Assembly: GCA_017474285.1 (NCBI GenBank)
Contig: JAFVHT010000050.1
Span: forward strand, 1 to 33,508
Length of the DNA: 33,508 nt
DNA from: Acetobacter sp.
Lineage (GTDB): Bacteria; Pseudomonadota; Alphaproteobacteria; Acetobacterales; Acetobacteraceae
Direction: 5' to 3'
Both the position numbers and the translations under genes were made by a program. Each line of letters opens with the position of its first letter. The first letter of the stretch is position 1. Positions 26,501-33,485 of this stretch are shown one piece after another. The notes beneath the pieces are model-generated. The model was not told where the DNA came from. It did not search any database and saw only the letters and a list, made by a program, of their open reading frames with translations.

Positions 26501-27418
26501 GGCAACAAACAACCCTCTAAACTGTTCCCATATCTTACATTCAGAAGATGAAAAAGAGGCTTGACCAAGTTCGTAAGTGTTTTCTACGGTGTTATGCGGC
26601 AAAAGCCCGGCTGTATCTTCACAAAAGAAAATAAAGACAAACCGGTCTAAAATTTTTTGCGTTTTTTCAAGTAAGAGTTTTTTATCAAAATCAGGGTTAT
26701 TCTCGACGATATGGTCAAATAATTTTCTTCTCACATTTTTAAATTCTAAATAAAACTCTTTTGTAATATCAATACAGGCTTCGCCTGATCGTTTGACAAG
26801 TTCGTCCATAGGCGAACGCGCTTGTTCGTTTAATAGGTTTTCCTGACACAAACAATAATAAAATCTTTTAAACTCTTTTTCTTCGTGCAAAGTTAAAATA
26901 TCAAATTCTTCATAAGCCGTCTGTCCTTTGGATTTATGGTAAAGTCTGGTATATCTAAAATTGGATACAATCACCCAATCACAACCATCAAATTTATAAA
27001 GATATTGAAAAGCCTGTTCTACAGGTGTCTGTTTGCTCTCTCTTGTGAGCTGTTTCTTGTCGAGAGGCTGTTGCGCGTCTTTTAATTCAATAACACATCG
27101 TGTTTTTTTAGATGTTTTGGAATAAAACCCTAAAGAGCCGTCCGCCTCTTTGCCGTCGACTTCGGTTTTGGCTTCCTGTTTTAATGTCCAAACTTCGTTG
27201 CCGTCATCTTGCGTTGTATAGCCTAAAATTTCACAAAAGAATTTGGCAAAAAATTTGCCTTGTAATGAAGTTTCTTTCGCCTTACTTAAATCACTCTCTT
27301 TAAAAGATTTTTGCCACGCAGAAATTATTTTTTCACTCTTCTGCCGTTTTTCATTTTCAGGAAAATGAAACTTTTCTATACAGCTTTTAAGCAATTTTTG
27401 ATTTAAAAGTGTTGCCAT
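23567..27418 (-). CDS. Type IIG (Eco57I-like) restriction-modification enzyme with a nested RAYT-like domain
   Basis: A 1283-residue single-chain restriction enzyme and adenine methyltransferase. An N-terminal PD-(D/E)xK nuclease is suggested by ADGS (Asp93) and VIELKDAQ (Glu111, Lys113). A helical part leads to the methyltransferase: GIFYTPEYITHYIV (397 on), SAM motif ILDPACGSGAFLN (430-442), YGVDLNKESVEITKLALWLK and catalytic NPPY (742-745). About 557-710, between the SAM and NPPY motifs, is an extra segment resembling a RAYT/Y1 transposase. A TaqI-like target-recognition region (roughly 790-1180) and a coiled-coil tail (about 1244-1270) follow. I used the ATG at 27418; a TTG lies two codons upstream. 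The gene is clearly AT-richer than its neighbours, especially in the recognition region, indicating transfer. No separate methyltransferase, specificity subunit or controller gene is adjacent. The methylated sequence cannot be predicted. Confidence 0.88.
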   Translation of the reverse strand: MATLLNQKLLKSCIEKFHFPENEKRQKSEKIISAWQKSFKESDLSKAKETSLQGKFFAKFFCEILGYTTQDDGNEVWTLKQEAKTEVDGKEADGSLGFYSKTSKKTRCVIELKDAQQPLDKKQLTRESKQTPVEQAFQYLYKFDGCDWVIVSNFRYTRLYHKSKGQTAYEEFDILTLHEEKEFKRFYYCLCQENLLNEQARSPMDELVKRSGEACIDITKEFYLEFKNVRRKLFDHIVENNPDFDKKLLLEKTQKILDRFVFIFFCEDTAGLLPHNTVENTYELGQASFSSSECKIWEQFRGLFVAIDKGNTRVKPPINAYNGGLFADDEILDKQLIIRDEIFEDIKNLARYDFESDLNVNILGHIFEQSLSDLEQIKNELDGIQEEKKNAKRKKDGIFYTPEYITHYIVKETIGKYLEENPEKLEEIKILDPACGSGAFLNQAHSFLVQQRKIQRDEKIAQLGKSQLNFFEHINYADIDRSILLNNLYGVDLNKESVEITKLALWLKTAHAQCKLNNLDENIKCGNSLIDDETIAGDKAFKWEEEFPSLFKEKELKAYHITFITYGSYEGDDVKNSSKNKYEKPDLSLEDEEFILNALIDVIEESELRVLALNICKNHVHKAVVCAYDEIEKYVQKIKSMTSRQLNIHKGITIPNKEKTLSQEKQKAKTQNRLWASKYDVSEIQTEEELLNVINYIHHNRQKHNLPALQQDVQHRVMTLCWEINKAFVPYEKGGFDCIIGNPPYIKEYTNKSTFDGLHASPYYQGKMDIWTLFACQAIDKLTDNGYLSFIAPNSWLTNAGASIFRNKILSDGEIVKFIDFGDFKVFKDAGIQTMIFIFKKCTPRENYEVDYCKIEDKNLSEDIIRGFIENDLQESITGITKFKATIRPKDLKDKAIAFLDNNIDVVINKIQNSQEITYLLPNEMTNGIHSHHDRLTNSMLAILGNNHIVGEGVFCLSEKEKRDLLLTDKELEDLIKPYYSPKELFRYYGNSKNSEWIIYTNSKFKDINEIEQYPNIKTHLDRYANIITSDNRPYGLHRSRNENFFKGEKIISLRKCANPTFSYTFFDCYVSAMYYVIKTNRFNMKYLTGLLNSNLIKFWLKNQGKMQGDIFQIDKEPLLKIPLIVADKDKQEYIGNLVLRLIEHIKTLKNNVETCLEVIKSLCSIDVIPNKFNEFYKMGINPFIEELDKLGVMTRSAEPAGKTSWAKPTEKSQSKSQLRDTTRGSKLTLSQKEELISWYKTKSEQLNKIKSEIDTLDREIDQEVYKLYNLTPEEIKIIEGGS
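23833..23844. repeat. 12-bp palindrome GGGTCATGACCC, second copy
   Basis: The perfect palindrome GGGTCATGACCC lies in the C-terminal part of the Type IIG gene, where it encodes G-V-M-T-R (residues 1192-1196). The same 12 bases form the core of the longer palindrome at 25254-25279, in the same reading frame. A diverged form (GGTTATGACCC) occurs at 23479-23489 in the downstream remnant. Confidence 0.7.
25254..25279. repeat. Perfect 26-bp palindrome inside the Type IIG gene
   Basis: Thirteen bases on the left (CAACACAGGGTCA, 25254-25266) are exactly complementary to the thirteen that follow, with no spacer. The palindrome encodes residues 714-722 (Q-H-R-V-M-T-L-C-W) of the restriction-modification protein. 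It sits immediately after the RAYT-like segment and about 20 codons before the NPPY motif. Confidence 0.95.
25289..25750 (-). other. RAYT/Y1-transposase-like segment within the Type IIG gene
   Basis: These bases encode about residues 557-710. In order they show AYHITFITYGS (first beta strand of Y1/REP transposases, usually Y-H-(V/I)-T-x-x-T), an acidic helical part, LALNICKNHVHKAVVCA with the HUH-type His-Val-His at 619-621, VQKIKSMTSRQLNIHKG (the K-x-x-(S/T)-S-R-x-x-N segment), LWASKYDV with Tyr679, and INYIHHNRQKHNLP (the Y-I-x-x-N-x-x-K-x-x-L end). The order and spacing fit one complete domain. Which Tyr, 679 or 696, would be catalytic I cannot decide. Confidence 0.7.
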
Positions 27419-27424
27419 TCTCAA

Positions 27425-27711
27425 CGCTCTTTTATTTATTGATTAAATTGATTAAAGAAAGTTTACAAAGAGATCTGATTTTTGAAAATGACATACAAAC
27501 ACAACGCCTTTTTCTCTCTTTAGACTTTAAACTCTCTTTAGAAATAAGTCTGCCGTTTATCAAAAAAACGTCGGCATACCGTACGCCTCTTAATATAATA
27601 TATAATAACAGAGCATAACAAAAGGGAGGAACGACTTAAGCCGTTCCCTTCAAAATCAAAGCCAGTGCAGCAATGCTCCCCTCAAACCATGCGTTTGAGA
27701 ACAGAAACCCG
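27425..27711. other. Intergenic region upstream of the Type IIG gene
   Basis: No gene is supported. On the Type IIG side there is an 11-base direct repeat, CTCTCTTTAGA, at 27514-27524 and 27532-27542, about 100 bases before the start codon. An AT-rich TATAAT-like stretch lies near 27590-27605. The far side holds the hairpin at 27622-27650 that probably ends the transcript of the neighbouring secreted-protein gene. Confidence 0.5.
27622..27650 (-). terminator. Probable rho-independent terminator
   Basis: Read on the - strand, GGGAACG and CGTTCC(T)CC pair around an eight-base loop (GCTTAAGT), followed by CTTTTGTT. It lies 62 bases after the stop of the secreted hypothetical gene at 27712 and would separate that gene from the Type IIG gene. 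Confidence 0.5.
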
Positions 27712-28149
27712 TTATTGGGCAGCTTTTTGTAATTTTGCCCCACCTTCTTTAAGGTCTGCCGTTAATTCTTCAAAAACACTTGAAATACGTTTTTGCACAG
27801 CAGCACTACCTTCATGCACATAGGCAATTTTAGCGCGCGCTTCGTTACTAATTTCTGTTTCCTCTTTTAGTGCTGCTTTTGAAACACAACTATTATAAAC
27901 CCGTGCGGCTTTTTCATAGGCACCAACTTTATCAACGCTAATATTATAACGTTGCACGGTAGACATATCAATTTTAGGGATTCTTGGTTCACCTCCGCAC
28001 CCTGTTGCAACCCATTCATGCGGCTCTGCTTTTTTCACTTGTTTTGTCACCGCTAAAGCCGCCGTGTTATACACCATACTCCCCCACATTATACCACCCA
28101 CAAGCACACCTATAAGCACATGAGCGCGCAAAACAAAATTTTTCCTCAT
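27712..28149 (-). CDS. Secreted/periplasmic hypothetical protein
   Basis: The 145-residue protein starts at the ATG at 28149, which has GAGG just upstream; another ATG 11 codons earlier lacks a ribosome site. Residues 8-32 (LRAHVLIGVLVGGIMWGSMV and on) form a signal peptide or membrane anchor. The rest is soluble: a cysteine pair region (ATGCGGEPRIPKIDMSTVQR), then helical sequence rich in Ala, Lys and Glu (KVGAYEKAARVYNSCVSKAA and later). I recall similar short secreted proteins from acetic acid bacteria, without an assigned role. It is flanked by the Type IIG gene and the toxin-antitoxin pair, and a likely terminator follows it, so it is probably transcribed alone. Confidence 0.7.
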   Translation of the reverse strand: MRKNFVLRAHVLIGVLVGGIMWGSMVYNTAALAVTKQVKKAEPHEWVATGCGGEPRIPKIDMSTVQRYNISVDKVGAYEKAARVYNSCVSKAALKEETEISNEARAKIAYVHEGSAAVQKRISSVFEELTADLKEGGAKLQKAAQ

Positions 28150-28543
28150 GACGTCCTCAATATTTCTCACACATGTTTTCATAACATTTTAATCACAACC
28201 TGTTGTAACAGATTTTTTTCTTTTACACTTTTTCTTTTACACAAAGCCAATCATAAAAACGAATAAAAACACTGATAAAAAATTTTACTGAACTTTACTC
28301 CTTGACTCTTTCAATTCTTTCAACACCACACACTTGATCTCATATATTATTCCAACATCACATTTTTGAGTCATGCCTATGAATCAATCATTAAAACAAC
28401 CATTACATCAAGAAGCTAATTTTCTTTACAATCGTCAAAATATTGGGCGCCTTAAAGTCTTTAATGATCATTTATCAAAGATGGCTTCTTTCCCAAACCG
28501 GCACTATACTATGAAACATCTCGAGCCAGATTGAAATAAACCT
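28150..28543. other. Intergenic region with a possible 53-codon frame
   Basis: This region separates the secreted-protein gene from the toxin gene and must hold both promoters. A TTTTACAC-containing unit is repeated near 28220-28245. The only frame of note is 28373-28534 on the + strand, 53 codons beginning MPMNQSLKQPLHQEANFLYN and ending nine bases before the toxin ATG. It has no strong ribosome site and I do not recognise it. Its position suggests a short leader gene or the end of a decayed one. Confidence 0.4.
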
Positions 28544-28912
28544 ATGACGACTTATAAAATCATACAAACAGAAACGTTTGAGAAATGGTTAAAAGAACTC
28601 GACAACAACAATCAAACGAAAATCCTTGAGTATATACGTAGACCACAAACGATAGCCTATATCGAGAAACTTAAAGAAGGTAAAGTCGTTAAAAATCTTG
28701 GTCGCTGTATTGCTGGCAAAGATTGCCCTTACAAAGACGACCTTTTTGAGATCAAGATAAGACATTATAGAGTTTATTTTGCTCTCATAGGTCATGAGAT
28801 TATTTTGATTACTTTACTCCATGGCGGTAGTAAAAATAATAAAAGTGAGCAAAGTAGAGACATTAAGAAAGCGTTTGATATTGCAGCTGACCTCTTACTA
28901 GACAGAAAATAA
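28544..28912 (+). CDS. HigB/RelE-family toxin (addiction module killer protein)
   Basis: The 122-residue protein fits the phage Gp49-like/HigB branch of the RelE superfamily, toxins that cut mRNA on the ribosome. ETFEKWLKELDNNNQTKILE forms the first helices, KNLGR and DDLFEIKIRHYRVYFALIGH the central sheet with the conserved Arg-(Tyr)-Arg core, and ILITLLHGGSKNNKSEQSRDIKKAFDIA the end, matching the L-x-x-G-G-x-K-x-x-Q-x-x-D-I-x-x-A signature. It is slightly longer than the roughly 100-residue norm. The antitoxin gene lies 43 bases downstream, the toxin-first order of HigBA modules. Its own ribosome site is weak. Confidence 0.82.
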   Translation: MTTYKIIQTETFEKWLKELDNNNQTKILEYIRRPQTIAYIEKLKEGKVVKNLGRCIAGKDCPYKDDLFEIKIRHYRVYFALIGHEIILITLLHGGSKNNKSEQSRDIKKAFDIAADLLLDRK

Positions 28913-28955
28913 CGTTTAAAAGTAAACTTATATAAAAGCGTTAGGAGAAATAAAA

Positions 28956-29354
28956 ATGAGTGCTGAAAAAATCATCATCAAGACAACACCTTTCGACCCT
29001 GCGACTTATCTAACAAGCCAAAATGGCATGCAAGCCTTTTTAAGGGCTGTTATAAGTAGCCGCAAAAAAGACAAAGAAAATCTTTGCGACGCTTTTAGAA
29101 CACTCGTTCGTGCAAGCGGTCTTAACAACCCAGAGAAAAAAGAGCATTTTGACGCTTTAAGTGAACCTCTTTTACAAGAGGGAAGCCCTGAATCCTTAAG
29201 GAAAATTGCGCATCTCCTCGGTCTTAAAGTGCCTTCAAATTTTGGGAAACCTGTAAAAAGACAACGTAAGGCGAATGTACCTTACGCTAATTTAACGCCA
29301 AAAGAGACCCAACACCCACATGCACATGCGCACCCACACGCACACGCTGGTTAA
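28956..29354 (+). CDS. HigA-like antitoxin with a His-rich tail
   Basis: The 132-residue protein opens with KTTPFDPATYLTSQNGMQAF, the start typical of addiction-module antidotes of the HigA2 type, which neutralise the toxin and repress the operon. The middle corresponds to the helix-turn-helix region of the family (ALSEPLLQEGSPESLRKIAH, LLGLKVP), though the helix-turn-helix itself is degenerate. After about residue 95 it departs from the family: a basic stretch (KPVKRQRKANVPY) leads to a tail with two HPHAHA units. A good AGGAG ribosome site lies eight bases before the ATG. It follows the toxin gene by 43 bases. Confidence 0.75.
   Translation: MSAEKIIIKTTPFDPATYLTSQNGMQAFLRAVISSRKKDKENLCDAFRTLVRASGLNNPEKKEHFDALSEPLLQEGSPESLRKIAHLLGLKVPSNFGKPVKRQRKANVPYANLTPKETQHPHAHAHPHAHAG
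29313..29348 (+). repeat. 18-bp coding tandem repeat (HPHAHA x2)
   Basis: CACCCACATGCACATGCG (29313-29330) is followed by CACCCACACGCACACGCT (29331-29348), identical at 15 of 18 bases and both encoding His-Pro-His-Ala-His-Ala at the very end of the antitoxin. Such a unit can grow or shrink by slippage without changing frame. Confidence 0.9.
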
Positions 29355-29683
29355 TGGTTTTTTAATCACCACTTAAAGAGACATTACTTAAAAAGAAGAC
29401 ATACTCTTAAAAGTTGTGTGTTAAGGGAGTTTATGATTTATCTGAGTAAATACGATATTAACACTTGATACTAGACAACATATCGTTATACATTGAGACT
29501 CTTTTTTCGCGTTATTCCCTATACTATTAACATTTTTTATTTAACATTTTTATTATTTACGAAATGTTGTGCGTATTAGATATTCTTGAGAAGATCAGAA
29601 GAAGGTCAGATTAAGAAGATCAACTCAAAAATCTTTTTTCTACAATGTAAATATATCTAAATATATCTTAAGGGTGGTTGTGC
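29355..29683. other. Intergenic region before the His-rich membrane protein
   Basis: No gene is supported. A possible + strand promoter is TTGATA (29465-29470) with TATACA (29487-29492) at 16 bases spacing, overlapped by the inverted repeat ACGATAT/ATATCGT (29452-29458 and 29480-29486). A direct repeat AAATATATCT stands twice at 29649-29668, just before the AAGGG ribosome site of the next gene. All are weak signals in very AT-rich DNA. Confidence 0.35.
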
Positions 29684-30364
29684 GTGTCTGTCATCTTTAA
29701 TATTTTGAAGGCTTTTTTGCTAGAGTCGATAAAAATTCCGTTTTATTGCCTCTGCCGCTTTCTTATTTACCCCCTTGCCATTTTTAGACTTGTTTTTATT
29801 CTCTCAAGTTTTGGCTCTTTTTTCTTTTTCCTTTATGCGCTTTTTGTTGGCTTTCCCCCACAGTCAGAGCAGACGGCAGAACATTTTAAGCATCATGAAC
29901 ACCACGGACATCATGAGCACCATGAGCATACTCTTCAAGAAACGCTTCACAATCATTTTCAGGGGCAACATTTCTCTTTTTTAGATACTTATTTACACGC
30001 GCATCCAGCTCTTGGCGCTTTTTGCCTCTTTCTTTTCTCGCTGTTTCTTTTAGGCGTTTGCAATGTTTCTTTAAGATTTCTGGGCATGTTGTTTTTCTTA
30101 CGGAATTACAAGAATTTTTGGTACAATTTCCATGCGGTTTTTACCGTACAACAAAAATTTTCTTTGACTATGGCACGCCTCTTTTTTCGCACGCATGGCT
30201 TTATAAAATCTTCTGTAAGAACTGTTTTTTTGCCTCTCAAAAAAGCCCGGACAGCTCTTACACATGCTTTAACAACCCGTTTGAAACACTCGCCGCCTGA
30301 TTCCTTTAGACAATCTTCCCCCTTCTACCCCTATATCAACAAACCACCCAACACAGTTTATTGA
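29684..30364 (+). CDS. His-rich two-helix membrane protein, probably frameshifted
   Basis: I do not recognise this 226-residue protein. Hydrophobic segments at about 30-56 and 107-137 would span the inner membrane, and between them lies a His-rich loop (67-97, about 13 His, including HHEHHGHHEHHEH). A basic C-terminus follows. The GTG at 29684 is preceded by AAGGG at nine bases; a TTG two codons earlier is less likely. After the frame closes at 30364, the +1 frame stays open to 30467 and reads like protein (FIEGEIVEKDEEQKAQVIYL), ending five bases before a terminator. Removing one C from the CCCCC run at 30318-30322 would join the two into about 260 residues. A metal-related role is only a guess from the histidines. 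Confidence 0.55.
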   Translation: MSVIFNILKAFLLESIKIPFYCLCRFLIYPLAIFRLVFILSSFGSFFFFLYALFVGFPPQSEQTAEHFKHHEHHGHHEHHEHTLQETLHNHFQGQHFSFLDTYLHAHPALGAFCLFLFSLFLLGVCNVSLRFLGMLFFLRNYKNFWYNFHAVFTVQQKFSLTMARLFFRTHGFIKSSVRTVFLPLKKARTALTHALTTRLKHSPPDSFRQSSPFYPYINKPPNTVY

Positions 30365-30471
30365 AGGAGAAATTGTTGAAAAAGACGAAGAGCAAAAAGC
30401 CCAAGTCATCTATTTAGAAAACTACAGAAATAAAAAGCCCCATAAAAAGAAGCCGACCCCGTGGTGATTTT

Positions 30472-30495
30472 GTGCTTATTTTTTAGCACTTTTTT
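30472..30495 (+). terminator. Rho-independent terminator after the His-rich gene
   Basis: GTGCT (30472-30476) and AGCAC (30485-30489) pair around an eight-base loop and are followed by six T. It begins five bases after the TGA at 30465-30467 that closes the +1 frame of the preceding gene. This supports that TGA as the true end of the gene. Confidence 0.6.
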
Positions 30496-30602
30496 CGTTA
30501 TTTTTCGTTGTTATTTCTCCCATGAGGTCTTTTTATGTCGTCAGCGTTACGCCCTGAGATGGGATGGAACAGAAAGTAATCTCCTGCTTGATTCCTTACG
30601 CC

Positions 30603-30638
30603 GTGCCCTGCCCCATTAAGTTTTATGAGGGCACTTTT
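30603..30638 (+). other. Hairpin between convergent genes
   Basis: GTGCCCT (30603-30609) and AGGGCAC (30628-30634) form a perfect seven-base stem with an 18-base loop, followed by TTTT. It could be a second, weaker terminator for the + strand, or a structure near the 3' end of the emrB transcript from the other strand, whose stop codon lies at 30674. Confidence 0.35.
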
Positions 30639-30673
30639 AGTGCGTTTACATTTTTTACGTGTTTAGGTTTGAA

Positions 30674-32276
30674 TTAGTGCGTTGCTCTGACTTTGCCACT
30701 CTCTGTTATAGGTGAGAGCATAAAACAAAATGGAATACATAAAAACGACACTATACCTAAAATAATAAAAACTTCGTTATAAGCGAGCATCGCTGTTTGT
30801 AATAAAAATTGTTTATACATCCAATGATTAGCGGCTGATTGTGCGGCGGCTTCTGACAGTCCCCTCCCTTGCATAAAAGCTTGAGCTTGAGTCAGAGCCT
30901 CATTATAGGGAGGGTGATAATTAGTCATCCAATGAACCGTATGTGCCTGTTGGGCTTGTCGCCGCTCTGTTACAAGAGCCATAGCACCAGAAATAGCTAA
31001 AGACCCAAAAACATTACGCGACATACTAAATAACGCAGAAGCATCGGCGTTCAAATATTGGGGTATGGTTGAATATGCCACGGTAGAAAGAGGAACAAAC
31101 AAAAAAGCAAGGCAGGCTGTTTGACTAATACGGAATAACACCAAATGCTTAAAATCCAACAGAGGTAATAAATGGGCAGAATAAAATAACGCCCCACCCA
31201 ACAAAGCAAACCCTATTGCAATAACGCTCCGCACCGTTATCACACCCATAAGCCACTGTACAAAAGGAATAAGCATAATCACGGCAATACCACCAGGCGA
31301 TAACACAAGCAGATAAAGTAGCTGTATACCCCATAATTTGTTGAGCAAATTGCGGCACAATAATTGCCGAAGCATATAAAATAGACCCTATAGCGCCGAC
31401 AAGAAAGGTACCAACCGCAAAATTTTTATCACAAAAAACATGCAAATCAACGGCAGGCTGATCGGTATAGAGCAACCATGCCACAGCTCCCCCCAATCCT
31501 AAAAGGGCTAAAACTGCCATTGTACAAATAAAATTTGAGCCAAACCAATCGGCGTCTTCACCACGATCAACCATGACTTCTAACGCACCAAATCCAAGCG
31601 TAATAAGGCTAATACCGACTGTATCCATAGGGGCTTTTTGCTTTTTTGCCCATGGTGGATCTTCTAAAACAACCATAACGGCTAATGTCGTGAGAATTCC
31701 AAAAGGAATATTCACAAAAAAGACCCAACGCCAAGAAAAATTATCAGTAATCCAGCCGCCCAATGTTGGACCGAGAACAGGTCCGACAATAGCCGCAATA
31801 GAGGTAAGCCCAAACGCTGCGGCACGTTTTTCAGGCGGAAAACTATCAAGAATAATGGCTTGTTGTGTTGGTTGGAGACCACCTCCAAAAATCCCTTGCA
31901 AAAGCCTAAAAATCACCAAATTCCCTAGACTCGTCGCCATGCCACATAAAAAAGAGGTTGCCGTAAACATGACAAGGCAAATAATAAAATAGCGTTTACG
32001 ACCGAAGACTTTACTTAACCACCCAGAAATGGTTAGAACAACGCCATTAGCGACCAAATAAGAGGTGAGGGTCCACGTTGCATCGTCATAAGTGCTTGAA
32101 AGACTCCCTGCAATATGCGGTAAAGAGACATTGACAATCGTTGTGTCCAAAATCTCCATAAACGCTGCCATCGTGACAACAAATGCCACAAGCCACGCGT
32201 TATATTTAGGACGCCACTCTTCACCCTCGCCATTTCCGCCGTTTCCGTTTTCCTCCTCAACGACCACATCTGTCAT
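30674..32276 (-). pseudogene. emrB: EmrB-type MFS multidrug efflux transporter, frameshifted
   Basis: The first 322 codons encode an acidic N-terminus and the DHA2 (14-helix) drug:H+ antiporter start: AFMEILDTTIVNVSLPHIAG, the motif A loop SGWLSKVFGRKRYFI, and motif C-like IVGPVLGPTLGGWITD. After GYTATLS the frame runs into unrelated sequence. The correct continuation, LVLSPGGIAVIMLIPF and the last helices, lies in the +1 frame from 31309 to 30674. The family expects Gly between the Ser and Leu, so about two bases appear lost near 31310. Frame-restored length would be about 534 residues, normal for EmrB. It follows emrA by 10 bases on the same strand. Either the pump is dead or the sequence has an error there. 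Confidence 0.8.
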
Positions 32277-32286
32277 GATGCACCTA

Positions 32287-33485
32287 TCATCGAGGCTTTG
32301 GCGCCTGTGCTAAAGGAACATGGCGCGATGGAAGATCAGAAGACGGAACTAATTTTGGCGTTGTATCAATGTGAACAACAGGCTCTACCGACAAACCAAG
32401 AGCAAGGGGATGATTAGGGTCAAGCCCCTCATCAATTAAAATTTTTACAGGAACACGTTGAACAATTTTCACATAATTGCCTGTTGCGTTTTCAGGCGGA
32501 AAAGCACTAAAAACAGCCCCCGTTCCTTTTTGTAAAGAATCTACATGCCCGCGCAGTTTCAAAAAAGGATAAGCATCAACGTGAATATCCACTTTTTGAC
32601 CAGGGCGCATATCAGTAATTTGTGTTTTTTATAATTAGCAACAACCCACATTTTTGGCTCAACAATCGCCAATAAACTTTGCCCTCTTCTGACAAAATTA
32701 CCCTGTTCTACAGTACGTTGACTTACCCAACCATCTGTTGGCGCACGGATCACCGTCCACCCTAAATTAATGGAGGCTAAATCCAATTGAGCCTGTGCCG
32801 CAAGCCTTTGTGCGTCGCTCTCTGAAATCGCACTCTTCGCGTTATCAATATTGGGTTTTACAGGGGTTGCCATACGCACAGCCCCTTGCGCACTTAAAAC
32901 TTGCGCGCGTGCCATATCAAGGGCAGCGCGTGCATAATCAATATCATGTTGAGAGGTTGCCGCACGTTCTACTGCACGTTGGCGTTTATAATCGGCTAAT
33001 GTCCGTAATTCTTGGGCTCGCGCTTCCGCTAACTGTCCTTGTGCCTGCATAAGATGCCCTGGAAATTGCAATAACGCCACAGCATGTTTCATTTGTGAGG
33101 ACCACACACGCGCTTGTGCCACCGCTAAATTTGCTGCTGCTTTATCGCGCTCTGCTCGCCAATCTCTAGGATCTATTTTGGCGAGAATCTGCCCTTTATG
33201 GACAAATTGATTATCATTAACCAAAAGATCAACGACGTAACCATCAACGTGAGGCGCAACAACAACAACACGCCCTGTAACAAAGGCATCATCTGTTTCA
33301 ACATCATCACGGGTAAAAAACCAATAACAGGCAGCCCCTACCGTTAAAAGAGCGACAACTCCCGTTAAAAACGTTTTATTTTGCGCTAGACTTTGCTTTT
33401 GTGGTGGTTTGGAAGACGATAAGGCTTGTTTTTGAGTTTTAGCTTCCCTAAAACGCTTTCTTAAGCCTTTTCTAAAATTTCTCAT
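32287..33485 (-). pseudogene. emrA: EmrA-type membrane fusion protein, frameshifted
   Basis: EmrA is the periplasmic adaptor that couples EmrB to an outer-membrane channel. The N-terminus has one membrane helix (FLTGVVALLTVGAACYWFF, about 39-57), then DVETDDAFVTGRVVVVAPHV and GYVVDLLVNDNQFVHKGQIL of the lipoyl domain, a long helical hairpin, and WTVIRAPTDGWVSQRTVEQG. After VVANYK (about 286) the frame is lost. The family continuation TQITDMRPGQKVDIHVDAYP lies in another frame from 32625 to 32287. A single missing A in the A-run (T6 at 32625-32630 on the + strand) explains it. Restored length is about 399 residues. emrB begins 10 bases downstream. Confidence 0.8.

Noticed and set aside
23567..27418. 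Reading the large gene as a BREX PglX methyltransferase
   Set aside because: No other brx/pgl genes are nearby, and an N-terminal nuclease-like D...E-x-K pattern is present, favouring Type IIG.
30564..30677. 37-codon + strand frame starting MEQKVISCLIPYAV
   Set aside because: No ribosome site, runs over the 3' end of emrB and a strong hairpin; likely chance.
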